Source: Acrasis kona (Eukaryota; Heterolobosea; Eutetramitea; Acrasida; Acrasidae). Taken from it: a stretch of 64,000 nucleotides of DNA. Positions 55,170 to 64,000 of this stretch are shown piece by piece; positions within the stretch are counted from its first letter, which is position 1, and each line of letters starts with the position of its first letter. The DNA lies in contig JAOPGA020000108.1 of the NCBI GenBank assembly GCA_026419775.2, positions 1-64,000 on the forward strand, read 5' to 3'. Under the pieces are notes generated by a model, which was not told the origin of the DNA, ran no database searches, and saw nothing but the letters and a program-made list of their open reading frames with translations. The position numbers were made by a program, and so were the translations under genes.

Positions 55170-56872
55170 ATGATATCTTGGAATGTAGTGATTATTGTTA
55201 TAACCACGACACTTATCGCGATATATTTCTACGGTGTTATTATAATATTAACCCCACCACGAAGACGAAATCGATCAGAAGAGGCGATAATATCAAAAAT
55301 CGCTGATGCAGAAGAGGAGATTGCGAGGTTAACAGCGAAACTGAACACAAATTCATTATCAGTCAGCGACCACGAAATATTATATTGGGAGAACGCTGGA
55401 AGAGACGAACACTATACACAATGTGACGACGATTTTGGGTTTGGACTCATTGATAGATGGAGAAAGTTAAAGACTCAATATTGCAAATTAGACGAGACCC
55501 CACAAAGTCTAGACGATCTCACACCACCAACTCAAATAAATTGTCATAAAATCCTCCAGACGGGGCATTCTGGAACAGATAATTTTTGTCATTTTAATAA
55601 TCTATACTTTGATGTGGAAAAAACCCATGGTGTAAGTTTATGAGTAACTTTATGGATGTCAACCAAATAGACTCATTTTGCGCACGGGTCGTTATATGGT
55701 CTGTGCAAGAGACTCCCTGCATGGGACACAGAAGGTCAATTCCAGTTGTACTTGAATGAATTGATGAGTGCTGTGGCTACTCACGACACAAACAAAAACA
55801 TTAACAAATGTACAAAAAAATTATCGGGAAGGACCATCATTATAAAAAGAGACGGTTCTCACAATATGTATCATAGCTTTAGTGACATTATTAACTTGTT
55901 CATCTCCATTTTAATCCACACAGTAAATTTATTTTACTTTTAATGTTCTCACAATCTAGAAAGGTGCTACTGTCGAAGAAATGAAAAACAATAGAATCAT
56001 TCTTTTTGATGATGCAGATGATGGTCCCTTCTACCCCATCTGGGATTTGTTTGGCAAAAATGTAAGTTAAAATGGTAATGTGATTTAATTGTTATGAGGG
56101 TGTACACAGGCTCTCTGATTTTAAAAATTTATACAAAAATGAGGTGTTGTGCTTAGAGGAAGTGATTTTCGGTATACCTGGAGGTTCCAATTTGATATGG
56201 AAGGATTTTTGGAAACCTAACAAATGTTATAACTCTCCAATACTAAAAGCTTTTGTGAGATATGTTCTATCAGAATGGAAAATCCGACCTCATAAACGTA
56301 GGCTCCCTGACCAGGTATGATGTGTTTTTTAAATAATACTTTACAAAAATTAGCCAATCAGAGCAGTCTTTTCTATTCGCAAACACAAGGCCAACACGAA
56401 AATTATCCGTCGGGTTGTGAATGAAGACACCCTAATAACTCTAATGAGGGAGAATCTGTTCACTACATCAGCAAACATTACAATTCCAATCAATATAACC
56501 GCTGTTGATTTTGGAACCATATCTTTTAAAGAGCAGATTGAGATCATCCAACAAAGTGACATTTTGATTGGAATGCATGGTGCTGGAATGACACATTTAA
56601 TGTGGATGCCCGATGAGAGTGTTGTGGTTGAATTGTTCCCTAAAGAGTGGCATAGTTCAGGGTTTAGAAATTTAGCAAAGTGGTTGGGTAAGAGATACTT
56701 GAGCTGGCAGAATGTTCATCACAAAAACGTAAATCATGAAGGAGAGTTGTGGACACATGTTGAGGAGGATGAGTTCTTGGAGGTCATGAGGGCAGCAATC
56801 AAAATTGTAGAAAACTTTTATCTTGGTGTTGTTCGGTCTGATAAAGAGAAAAAACCATTAAAATTAGATTAA
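55170..56872 (+). CDS. Type II membrane glycosyltransferase family 61 (EOGT/XYLT-like)
   Basis: Five exons (55170-55631, 55671-55922, 55960-56061, 56099-56314, 56354-56872) with introns of 39, 37, 37 and 39 nt give 516 residues. A single signal anchor (VVIIVITTTLIAIYFYGVIII) near the N-terminus makes it a Golgi/ER-lumen enzyme with a short stem of charged helix. The catalytic part has GSHNMYHSFSDIINLFIS, IILFDDAD, a Lys/Arg-rich segment, then the diagnostic DFGTISFKEQIEIIQQSDI and GMHGAGMTHLMWMP. GT61 enzymes include EGF-domain O-GlcNAc transferase (EOGT) and plant xylosyltransferases. Sugar and acceptor cannot be read from sequence. It starts 144 bp from the divergent COQ10 gene. Confidence 0.88.
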
Positions 56873-57020
56873 ATCATCGCCAGATAGGTCTATTGTAATA
56901 AATAGTTGCCTAATGCCAGACATTCATCTGTCATATCGTGATGCTCGTCTTTTCATATCCTTTCTATTCAAATTAATGAAGTCAATCAGCAGATTTATTA
57001 TTGGCTTCTACATCTTCATG

Positions 57021-57675
57021 TTAATGACATCCAAAGTATTCTTCTTGTCTTTGGCATTCCTTAGGTAGCTGAAAGTCAGTCTGCTGAACCGTCCTGTAAA
57101 CAGTATAGTTGACGTTGTTGTTGGTCTGGGAAAGAACTTTCTTTGTTTCAATCTCAATTCTCACTTGGATACTGGATGTGTGAGAAACATGGGCATAGTC
57201 TTGTGTAGTAGTTGGGTAAGAGATTAATGCATGAGCCTCTGTGCGTACTCTTCCGTCCTCTTGTGAAAAATTGCTGTATAGGGTGGTGGTTCCATCTTCC
57301 TCCTTCTTTTCATTGGCTGAGTAACAATCTCTCGAGATGAAGTTGTAGGTTGGACATCTTCCTGCATCGGCATCTTTCCATCCTACTCCAAGTGTAAATA
57401 TGGAATTGGTCTTCGATCTTTTTGGCGATTACGTTCTTCTCTGTTGGATATGGCAAAATGCTTGTATCAGTGGTTGATACCCTCTCCAAGCCATTTGCTT
57501 CATCGATGCTTGCATTAACTGTTTGTGTAGAAGTATACACTGGTGCCTCACCAGTTTTCGAGCTGTATTTTGTGACCTTACGGTAGGAGATACCATCTGT
57601 TAAACAAATTTTAAATTCACACACGCACAAGGAAAGAATTACACAAACGAGCAACAAGGTTTGACTTTTGATCAT
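57021..57675 (-). CDS. Secreted protein, unknown, with an internal frame change
   Basis: From ATG 57675 there is a strong signal peptide (TLLLVCVILSLCVC). The first frame runs to about 57400; a second frame then continues to a stop at 57021 with SIFTLGVGWKDADAGRCP, YNFISRDCYSANEKKEED and VRIEIETKKV, giving ~217 residues. Four Cys in the second part suggest a disulphide-bonded extracellular domain. The frame change may be a base error in the TTT run near 57395 or an unresolved intron; the only phase-correct intron I find would be unusually long (70 nt). No family is recognised. Confidence 0.55.
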
Positions 57676-57847
57676 TTTAGAAAGTTCTATTCATATGTTT
57701 ACTCAGCAGCATTTTAAAACAGAAGCAAGGGTATATGTCTTGACCGGAGATCAATGAAATAATACAAATAAAGTCAAAGACAAACCAATCACCTTAGTTC
57801 TAATCCAAACTCCTGCTGGACATCTGTATCAATAATACTCAAAAAAC

Positions 57848-57917
57848 TCAGCACCGGGGAATCGAACCCCGGTCACAAGAGTGACAGTCTTGTATTCTAC
57901 CACTATACTAGTGCTGA
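57848..57917 (-). tRNA. tRNA-Asp(GTC)
   Basis: A 70-nt cloverleaf with no intron. The acceptor stem TCAGCAC pairs with GTGCTGA, the anticodon stem CAAGA/TCTTG flanks a CTGTCAC loop with anticodon GTC, and the T-arm CGGGG TTCGATT CCCCG holds the B-box. The D-arm carries the AGTGGTAGA consensus. Confidence 0.95.
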
Positions 57918-58109
57918 TTAATAAGCTTTCATGCTGGCATTATGCTAGGTTATTATTGTATCATCAAATTTATCGTTGTCGAGGTAGCAAGAAGCGTCTT
58001 TGTCTGATAAAATTTTCTAATCTCTCCAGCCAATAGTAGACGTCTTTTCCATAATTTGCAATATAACATTGTAAGAAAATGGTTGACTTTAACTTACAAA
58101 TTATCACAC

Positions 58110-58502
58110 ATGTTCTCTTCTCGCGGTGTAACTCACGGAATCGTTAATAACAACACATGCAGACATTTCCATAAAAACATACCACTTTGTCGCCAAAAAT
58201 TTATCCATCCGTGTGTATCACCACATTTTATTATTCAAAGAAACGGATCAGCATGTAGGTGGTACTATCAAAACCAAGGACTCTTACAAATCGATTCATA
58301 TGAAAGAGATGCATCGTTCAAAAAAGAAAACGGAAGAGAAAGATGGATTTGGGGTGTGGCAAGAGAGGACACAGGTAAACCTAAAGTTACAAGAGAAGAT
58401 TATGATGAATTTTTACACACCATCCAGAGACCATCAAACGTTTATACTGTAAAGTTCAAAAACCCTAAATTAGTTTTAAATAGAATGACAGACATTCAAT
58501 AA
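58110..58502 (+). CDS. Small, probably mitochondrial protein, unknown
   Basis: 130 residues from ATG 58110. The first ~35 residues (MFSSRGVTHGIVNNN...) are Arg/His/Asn-rich and lack acidic residues, like a mitochondrial presequence. The rest includes WYYQNQGLLQIDSYERD, WIWGVAREDTGKPKV and a basic C-terminus (KFKNPKLVLNRM), reminiscent of small mitoribosome-associated proteins but not matched to one. The stop codon lies inside AATAAA. It converges on NAT9 with 17 bp between stop codons. Confidence 0.55.
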   Translation: MFSSRGVTHGIVNNNTCRHFHKNIPLCRQKFIHPCVSPHFIIQRNGSACRWYYQNQGLLQIDSYERDASFKKENGRERWIWGVAREDTGKPKVTREDYDEFLHTIQRPSNVYTVKFKNPKLVLNRMTDIQ

Positions 58503-58503
58503 A
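58498..58503 (+). terminator. Polyadenylation signal containing a stop codon
   Basis: AATAAA at 58498-58503 contains the stop TAA at 58500-58502. Confidence 0.5.
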
Positions 58504-58519
58504 ATTAGCATCAAAATGT

Positions 58520-59201
58520 TTATTCATATGTGTGAGTCTTTACATGCTCAGTTTTGTTGGTTATTGTGTCTTTATTGTCTTTCACGTTATATGTCAACCA
58601 ATGCTCCCCAAATGCTTTGTGATATCTTTTGTAAATGTATTTCATCTTATCTTGGAACAACTTGAGGGATGCATCATTTTGTTCCAGAATTTTAGCCTCA
58701 TATTCATCAATTTTTAATGTGTCCATTCCATATCGCATCATCATCCATAAGGCCTCCGTAGCAATGCCCTTGCCTCTGCTATCCTTTTCAGCGACCATGA
58801 TCTCGATCTCACCCTTTGTCTGATTTAGTTCATCATCAAAGGTAACAAAGATATTGACGTCCCCGCACATACCCTCGGTTGTGCTGCTATAGTACTGCTC
58901 CTCGCTCAGCTTGCTTTTGTCAATAACGATGAATGTGCACTCTTACAATGTTATTCACTGATTTCAACACACATACTATTTTCGTCGTCACGCCACGTTT
59001 GCTGCATTTCTAATTCTTCCTCTAAAGATAGCCTCTCCGATGCAGTAAGTTCCAAGAGGTCTTCTCCTCCCATCCAGTCGTGGTACTTGTAAACATGCTC
59101 TCTTCTATATGGTACAAGTATCAATTTATCTCCAATCTAATGTCATAACTTATAAAGACAGTTTAACATACAAGTCTTGTGTTCCAGTTGTACTTTCCCA
59201 T
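58520..59201 (-). CDS. NAT9: N-acetyltransferase 9-like (GNAT family)
   Basis: Exons 59201-59172, 59136-58977 and 58941-58520 with two 35-nt introns (59137-59171 and 58942-58976) give 203 residues. The spliced N-terminus MGKYNWNTRLIGDKLILVPY followed by EHVYKYHDWM, LLELTASERLSLEEE and WRDDENKCTFIVID matches NAT9. The acetyl-CoA-binding part has GEIEIMVAEKDSRGKGIATEA and the conserved Asn of EQNDASLKLFQ. NAT9 relatives are reported to affect microtubule stability, which would suit a ciliated cell, but substrate and role here are inferred. Confidence 0.88.
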
Positions 59202-59438
59202 GATTTACAATCCAATTACAACCTAGAGTCACGCACTACAAGAACTCCTCAAACACGATATGTAACAAAAACTCGCCATAACGATACCTTATTGATCAGA
59301 AGAACTTTGCAATGAAATGGATTCTTGTAGATAGTTTTTGTAATGGTGTTTGAAACAAAATAGCGCTAAGATGGTAAATATGCAACAATGAATAAACAAA
59401 CTCATGTATAATAGCTGACATCTTTTGGCTTACAAGTC

Positions 59439-59888
59439 ATGATGTTAATTAGCCTTGCATGGAAAGGGATATGGACACTATCAACAATCGCTTGTTTCAT
59501 ATACAAAGGAATAGTACTATTGTACCCAAACTATGCGTATGGATTAGAATTTACAAGTGTTATATTATATCTCGGTGTTGGACTTTTAACATTTCAACTT
59601 GGTAAACAAGGAATCAACAAATCAAAGTAACACATTAGGACGTTACGGTAATTTCATACAAAAGAAGGGATTATTACTACTATCCGCAGTAATCACCACG
59701 CTCATGATTATCGTTCATGTATATTATTTATGTCTACAAGTCTATTCGTAATACATTCACATCACATTCACTCACATACACGTAGGTTACTATGGGAAGT
59801 TGTTTTCAACATTATATCAATCATCCTTATCGTATTGGAAGACATTGCACTTTTAGCGACAATAATCAAATTCTGGAGGTATCAATAA
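59439..59888 (+). CDS. TMEM216: TMEM216-like ciliary transition-zone protein
   Basis: Three exons (59439-59601, 59639-59747, 59786-59888) with introns of 37 and 38 nt give 124 residues and four hydrophobic segments. The pattern IYKGIVLLYPNYAYGLEF, VILYLGVGLLTFQLG, RYGNFIQKKGLLLLS and, after the second intron, VVFNIISIILIVLEDIALL follows TMEM216 closely. TMEM216 belongs to the MKS module of the transition zone and controls protein entry to cilia. The splice sites were chosen because only they restore the family pattern. The stop lies in AATAAA. Two ATGs in tandem (59439, 59442) could serve as start. Confidence 0.85.
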
Positions 59889-59889
59889 A
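59884..59889 (+). terminator. Polyadenylation signal containing the TMEM216 stop codon
   Basis: AATAAA at 59884-59889 contains the stop TAA at 59886-59888; only 7 bp separate it from the stop of the convergent BRCT gene. Confidence 0.5.
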
Positions 59890-59895
59890 ATGTAT

Positions 59896-62550
59896 TTAAT
59901 ATAATTCTTCTTCTGTTTCAGCATCTTGTACACCAGATTCCTTCATCTCTGTGTCTTGTTCAATTTCAGCATCTTCTGGATCAATCTCTGTATCGTCACC
60001 AAGACCAATCTCTGGCGAACCAGGCGCAATGACTTCCTCTTGTGGTTCCTCAACGACCGGAGGATTCTTTCCTTTAGGAGTTGCCGGTGATTTATTCTTT
60101 GGAGTTCCCGGAGTAGATTGTTTTTCTTCCTTCTTCTTTTTATCATCAGTCGGTGTCTCTGCCTTTTTCGTCTTTTTATCAACGGCAGAAGTATCGACAG
60201 CAGGAGCTTCCTTCTTATTGGATTCCTTCTTTGATTTCTTGTCCTCAGCAGCAGATGTTTTCTTCTTTGACTTTTTATCTTCTTCCGAATTTGATTCCTT
60301 TTTTGATTTCTTATCTTCTTTTTTTTCAGAATTCGACGCCGTCGTTTCCTTCTTTTTCTTTTTACTTGAAGCGGCCTCTTCTTCTTGTTCGTCCTCTTCC
60401 TCTTGCATGGCGATGGCTTCCTTCTTCTTCTTCTTCTTGCTGCTTAATTCTTCGCTCAAATTCTTTTGATATTTTATAATTTCGTTTTGATCCACTTTGT
60501 ACTCATCTGGATTTTCTGGTAATTCGTAATGACCGATCGCATCGCTCAACCACTTGAAATTCACAATGTGCAATCCTTCGTTCTGCCTGAATATACTTAG
60601 CGGCGAATCGATTCCAGCGATGCAAAAATCAGCTTTGCGTGCCGATGTTGCGAATTGACCGCCTAATGATTCTACTAATTTTTCGATCAGCGATACCGAT
60701 GGATTGGTCGTTCCCGATGTTGAAATCGTGGATTTGTATAAAAGTGGCATGACTTGATTTTTTTGATTCTTTTCTTCATCTTGATTTTCATTTTCGGAAA
60801 CTTCTGCATCGGCATCGGTCGATTCCTTCTTTTTTGGTGATTTCTTTTTGGGCGATACTTTGAGTACGTGAGCTCTTCTTGATTTTTCGCATTGATCGGA
60901 AAATGATTTTACGAGGTAGGGTTGTTCGTCGACGTGTCCTTCTTGTTCTAAACATGCGTGGATCCAATCTTCGGTTACAATGTGTGCGCCGTATGCGATC
61001 GCGAATAGGATTTTTAAAGTGCGTTTGGGCTTGTCGGACGTGACGAGATGTGTGAAGCGTTCGCCTTGGTACGTGGATCCTTCTTGCGTGCAGAAGCTGA
61101 ATTCTTTGAGCGTGATGGAATTGGCTATGCTTGATGCCCATTGTTTTTGAATGTCTGACGTTTCGATAATGTATTTTGCCTTCTTGTTGACTTTGCGTTT
61201 CGAACTGGGCGTTGATGGTGATGCGTCGACTTTGATTGCTTTTCCGGTGTCTGGATCTATTGGTATCATTGTTAATGGATCAAACTCTTCTTCTTCGTCA
61301 TCTTCATCCATGTCACTATCGTCTTCATCTTCTTCTTCTTCTTGAGTCCTCCAAGAGTCGGGATCATCTAGTGTTTCCTTCTTTTTGGGCGTTGTCTTCT
61401 TTTTGGGTTTTGTTTCTTTTGCATCAGGTGTCTTTTTTGTTGGCTTGGCTTTCTTTTCTGGTTCATCCTTTTTGGTTGATTTTTTATCAGCTTTTGGTTT
61501 TGTTTCCTTTTCGGCTGCTTCGTCCTTTGCTGTGGGTTTCTTTGTTTCCTTAGTCTTTTTTGTTTCTTTGGCAGATTTTTCATCTTTTGGTTTTTCTTTG
61601 GTGGACTTTGGATCAGCCTTCTTGGTCTTGGCGTCTTCCTTTGGATCGGCCTTCTTAGATTTTGGTTTTACATCTTTTTCTTCTTCGGCTTCTTCTTCAG
61701 CTTCTTCTTCGGCATCTTCTTTTGGTTTTTCAGCTGCCTTTCCTTTTGGTTTTGGCTTTTCTTTTTCTTCAGCCTTCTTCTCTGTAGCCTTGGTTTTTTT
61801 GGTTTCCTTTGGCTTTTCTTCGGACTTTTTCTCTGCGGCTTTGGGTTCATGGAGGTTCTTCTTTTGCTTTTTCTTTTTCGGCTCATCTTCGTCCTCCTTT
61901 TCTTTTTCTTCGTCCTCCTTTTCTTCATCTTGATCTTCTTTTTTGTCATCGGACTTCTTTCTCTTCTTATCTTCGGTTTTCTTTGGTTTAGAAGCTTCTT
62001 GTGTGGCTAAGTATTTCTTTACGTCAAGTAGGGTGTTCTTCTCGAGACAGTCCTTGACCCATAAGGGTGTAACGATGGGCTTTGAGGAAGTTTCCGCTTT
62101 GTCGTAACTGGCCTTTTTGCCGTTCATGAAAATCAAGTGGGTTATCTTGTCGGTAACAGATTTCTGTGTTTTGCCACCATTCTCCTTGATTTTTTCGCAG
62201 ATTGGATCGCTTGCTTGATCACCTGTAATGCCTTGTGCAATGTCAACTGCTGCGATAATTCCTTTGAATAGACTACTTGCGTCGCTCTTGGCCGATTTCT
62301 TTGGTTTATCTGCTTCTTTCGTAGTCTTTTTTGCCTTATCGCCCTTATCTGCCTTGTCTGTCGCTTTAGTTGTAGGTTTTTTGGCCTTCTTATTCTGGAC
62401 TTCCTCCTCGTCCTCTTGCATCTTATCGTCATCTTGGTCCTCGTCGAACGCGTTTGCGGTCTCCTCATCTTTCTTAGAGGCCTTCTTTGTGGTCTTCGCG
62501 GCCATTGTTTCTTTTTTGTTTTTTGTGTTGGTTGGTGTGGCCTTTGGCAT
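59896..62550 (-). CDS. Lysine/glutamate-rich protein with three BRCT-like domains
   Basis: Single exon, 884 residues from ATG 62550. A BRCT domain lies at ~95-190 (IIAAVDIAQG, ITHLIFMNGKKASYDKA, TPLWVKDCLEKNTLL). Residues ~195-440 are an almost pure Lys/Glu/Asp/Pro/Thr linker. A second BRCT lies at ~460-560 (FTHLVTSDKPKRTLKILFAI, IVTEDWIHACLEQ), a third, weaker one at ~600-680 (LVESLGGQFATSARKADFCI, VNFKWLSDAI), followed by another charged tail. BRCT domains bind phosphopeptides in DNA-damage signalling. Microcephalin-like and other multi-BRCT proteins share this architecture; no enzyme domain is present. It is probably nuclear, with many Lys-rich signals. Confidence 0.8.
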   Translation of the reverse strand: MPKATPTNTKNKKETMAAKTTKKASKKDEETANAFDEDQDDDKMQEDEEEVQNKKAKKPTTKATDKADKGDKAKKTTKEADKPKKSAKSDASSLFKGIIAAVDIAQGITGDQASDPICEKIKENGGKTQKSVTDKITHLIFMNGKKASYDKAETSSKPIVTPLWVKDCLEKNTLLDVKKYLATQEASKPKKTEDKKRKKSDDKKEDQDEEKEDEEKEKEDEDEPKKKKQKKNLHEPKAAEKKSEEKPKETKKTKATEKKAEEKEKPKPKGKAAEKPKEDAEEEAEEEAEEEKDVKPKSKKADPKEDAKTKKADPKSTKEKPKDEKSAKETKKTKETKKPTAKDEAAEKETKPKADKKSTKKDEPEKKAKPTKKTPDAKETKPKKKTTPKKKETLDDPDSWRTQEEEEDEDDSDMDEDDEEEEFDPLTMIPIDPDTGKAIKVDASPSTPSSKRKVNKKAKYIIETSDIQKQWASSIANSITLKEFSFCTQEGSTYQGERFTHLVTSDKPKRTLKILFAIAYGAHIVTEDWIHACLEQEGHVDEQPYLVKSFSDQCEKSRRAHVLKVSPKKKSPKKKESTDADAEVSENENQDEEKNQKNQVMPLLYKSTISTSGTTNPSVSLIEKLVESLGGQFATSARKADFCIAGIDSPLSIFRQNEGLHIVNFKWLSDAIGHYELPENPDEYKVDQNEIIKYQKNLSEELSSKKKKKKEAIAMQEEEDEQEEEAASSKKKKKETTASNSEKKEDKKSKKESNSEEDKKSKKKTSAAEDKKSKKESNKKEAPAVDTSAVDKKTKKAETPTDDKKKKEEKQSTPGTPKNKSPATPKGKNPPVVEEPQEEVIAPGSPEIGLGDDTEIDPEDAEIEQDTEMKESGVQDAETEEELY

Positions 62551-62843
62551 TGTGTTCGTATTTATTATCACAAAAAGTTTTCAAGATACTGGAATTCTCA
62601 ACTTCAAGTTGACTTCGGCTTGGTTTACCACCAGATTATACTATTTTATAATAACTAACACTCGGGACGCTCGTACTATACATGAAGTCTATCTATATGA
62701 TTTATGTAAATACTTTGAATTATTCCACACTTTTTATGTTCTGTTGTAAATTTTTAAAAACAATCGTTCGATTTGAAACACCAAGCAGGTTCAACCATTC
62801 TTTGACAAAAATTTCAAAATAAAAAGAATTCAAAGAAGTTAAG

Positions 62844-62849
62844 TTTATT
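62844..62849 (-). terminator. Polyadenylation signal containing the MED6 stop codon
   Basis: AATAAA on the minus strand at 62844-62849 contains the stop at 62845-62847. Confidence 0.5.
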
Positions 62850-63701
62850 TAATTGGTGTTTCCGTTTTAGTAGTAGCCGCTTGCTCTTGCTTGGCCTTTT
62901 TCGCGTCTATTAGTTTTTTCGTCTACATGTATGTTAAAAGAAAATTCAAACAGTTTTTCATTACGTCTAAATCAATCTCAGTTATTAATTGATCAACATG
63001 ATGTTGCATTTCGTTCGAATAGGGAGGTGCGCTGTCTGCTACATATCTGAACGTGCGATTGTACTCGAATTGTTCCTTTTCTTCTTTTGATTTATCAATT
63101 TCATCCTGTAGTTCCCTCTCTACACCATCAAAGTCCCAATGATAAGTACCTAACGTGGCAGAGTATCTTGCATGGGATTGTATCGCATTGAATGTTTCGT
63201 TTAAAAGATTGAGGCAGTTATACTAAAAGTTGTGACATGGACGATTATTTATATTTACCATTCTAGCAGACAATGCTTTGTAAAAGCTTGGGGACATGTA
63301 AACAGTGCCTCCTATTATATAATATACACTGATAGGGCTTACATTCTCTTTTGAATAGACAATCTCCTTCGATATTACATATAAGTATGGATCTTTGTGA
63401 AATGTTAATTCATAGCATATTCCGTGCATTTCTCTGTTTGGTTTAGGTACCATTTTTACTTTGAAACATACCGAAGAGAACTCCAATCTCTCTGCTGCAT
63501 TTTTAATACCTCATTGTTTGATTTGACATCATAGAATGGGTTTCCAGAATTGCAAAAGTAAAATAATGCATTATTTTTGTCTACCTGCCACCCAGATTGA
63601 AACCATTTATCATCTCTCCATGTTTTTACTGCTAGCTTCTTATCGTCACGTTGTGTATTGATCTCGGCTTCTGCTAGTTGTCGTTGCTCGTCATCATCCA
63701 T
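62845..63701 (-). CDS. MED6: Mediator complex subunit 6
   Basis: Four exons (63701-63472, 63433-63259, 63222-62965, 62922-62845) with introns of 38, 36 and 42 nt give 246 residues, the usual MED6 length. The domain is recognised by FYFCNSGNPFYDVKSNNEVL, KMQQRDW, GICYELTFHKDPYLYVISKE, ISVYYIIGGTVYMSP and a C-terminal helix beginning YNCLNLLNETFNAIQSH. MED6 lies in the Mediator head and contacts RNA polymerase II. The C-terminal 40 residues are charged (QLITEIDLDTKKLIDAKKAK). Its ATG lies 20 bp from a divergent ATG. Confidence 0.93.
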
Positions 63702-63721
63702 GTTTGGTTGACAGATTAAAA

Positions 63722-63898
63722 ATGAAGTTCGTTATTGCTGTCATCATCCTGGCACAACTATCTGTCCTTTTGACCCAACGAAAACATCTTGAAGAGATGT
63801 CGACCTCTAGTGAAGAAATGACTATACCTGTTGCCCTTCTTGCGGCCCTGCTGAATGCTTCTTTTGTGACGGTGCGATCATTGGTCCTCGGTCTCTGA
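63722..63898 (+). CDS. Tiny membrane-protein ORF, unknown
   Basis: 58 residues from ATG 63722. It starts with a hydrophobic segment (KFVIAVIILAQLSVLL), then a short charged loop and a second hydrophobic stretch (IPVALLAALLNASFVTVRSL). It could be a cleaved secreted peptide or a two-pass membrane protein. No family is recognised. It lies only 20 bp from the divergent MED6 start, so coding status is uncertain. Confidence 0.35.
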   Translation: MKFVIAVIILAQLSVLLTQRKHLEEMSTSSEEMTIPVALLAALLNASFVTVRSLVLGL

Positions 63899-64000
63899 TC
63901 CCTCACTCCCTTATGCTCACTTTAAATCTTGAGTGATATTGCAAGTTAGACTGTTTTAGTTGATGTTTATTGGCAAGATGTGTCATTGAAGAAATCTAAC

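Noticed and set aside
59109-59315. 68-codon plus-strand ORF overlapping the NAT9 first exons
   Set aside because: NAT9 exons with matching splice sites occupy the minus strand; the plus ORF has no family features.

Overview
This is eukaryotic nuclear DNA from a protist with compact genes. The evidence is 24 reconstructable GT-AG introns, all 34-43 nt long, very short intergenic gaps, a nuclear-type tRNA-Asp, cytosolic eS7, and mitochondrial and ciliary proteins. HYDIN (central-pair apparatus) and TMEM216 (ciliary transition zone) imply a lineage that makes or recently made cilia. A free-living amoeboflagellate such as a heterolobosean would fit, but that is a guess from gene content and style, not a demonstrated placement. 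The assembly contains ambiguous bases (3 and 638) and several one- or two-base frameshifts, so some broken genes are probably sequence errors. Coordinates for split genes cover the whole gene; intron positions are in the text. 

Layout: 1-11.4 kb holds an unrecognised two-exon protein, a damaged Dabb-domain gene, a START-like (COQ10-type) protein, a SUMO/Ulp1-type protease, a mitochondrial EF-hand NADH dehydrogenase, a PPR protein, a small ORF, an ALDH8-type aldehyde dehydrogenase and a basic coiled-coil protein. 11.5-24.4 kb is a HYDIN gene without its N-terminus, ending against a short foreign-looking ORF. 25.6-27.4 kb is a DDX6/Dhh1 helicase, and 27.8-37.7 kb is an intronless VPS13. 

38-47 kb holds eS7, a longin-like unknown, a MORN-VPS9 (alsin-like) GEF, an RGS-like protein, a half-length ZPR1, an ATP-grasp enzyme, spermidine synthase and small unknowns. 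47.2-53.6 kb is one giant Thr/Pro-rich, probably GPI-anchored surface protein with C-type-lectin-like domains and repeated Cys modules. 54.3-64 kb holds COQ10, a GT61 glycosyltransferase, a secreted unknown, tRNA-Asp, a mitochondrial-looking unknown, NAT9, TMEM216, a multi-BRCT protein, MED6 and a tiny membrane-protein ORF. 

Functional themes are cilium structure (HYDIN, TMEM216, possibly NAT9), membrane lipid and endosome traffic (VPS13, MORN-VPS9), mitochondrial respiration and coenzyme Q (NDH-2, COQ10, the PPR protein), cell-surface glycans (the mucin-lectin and a GT61 enzyme nearby), and basal gene expression. The most novel object is the surface mucin-lectin. The most unusual genome-wide features are the narrow intron length class and the frequent overlap of stop codons with AATAAA polyadenylation signals.
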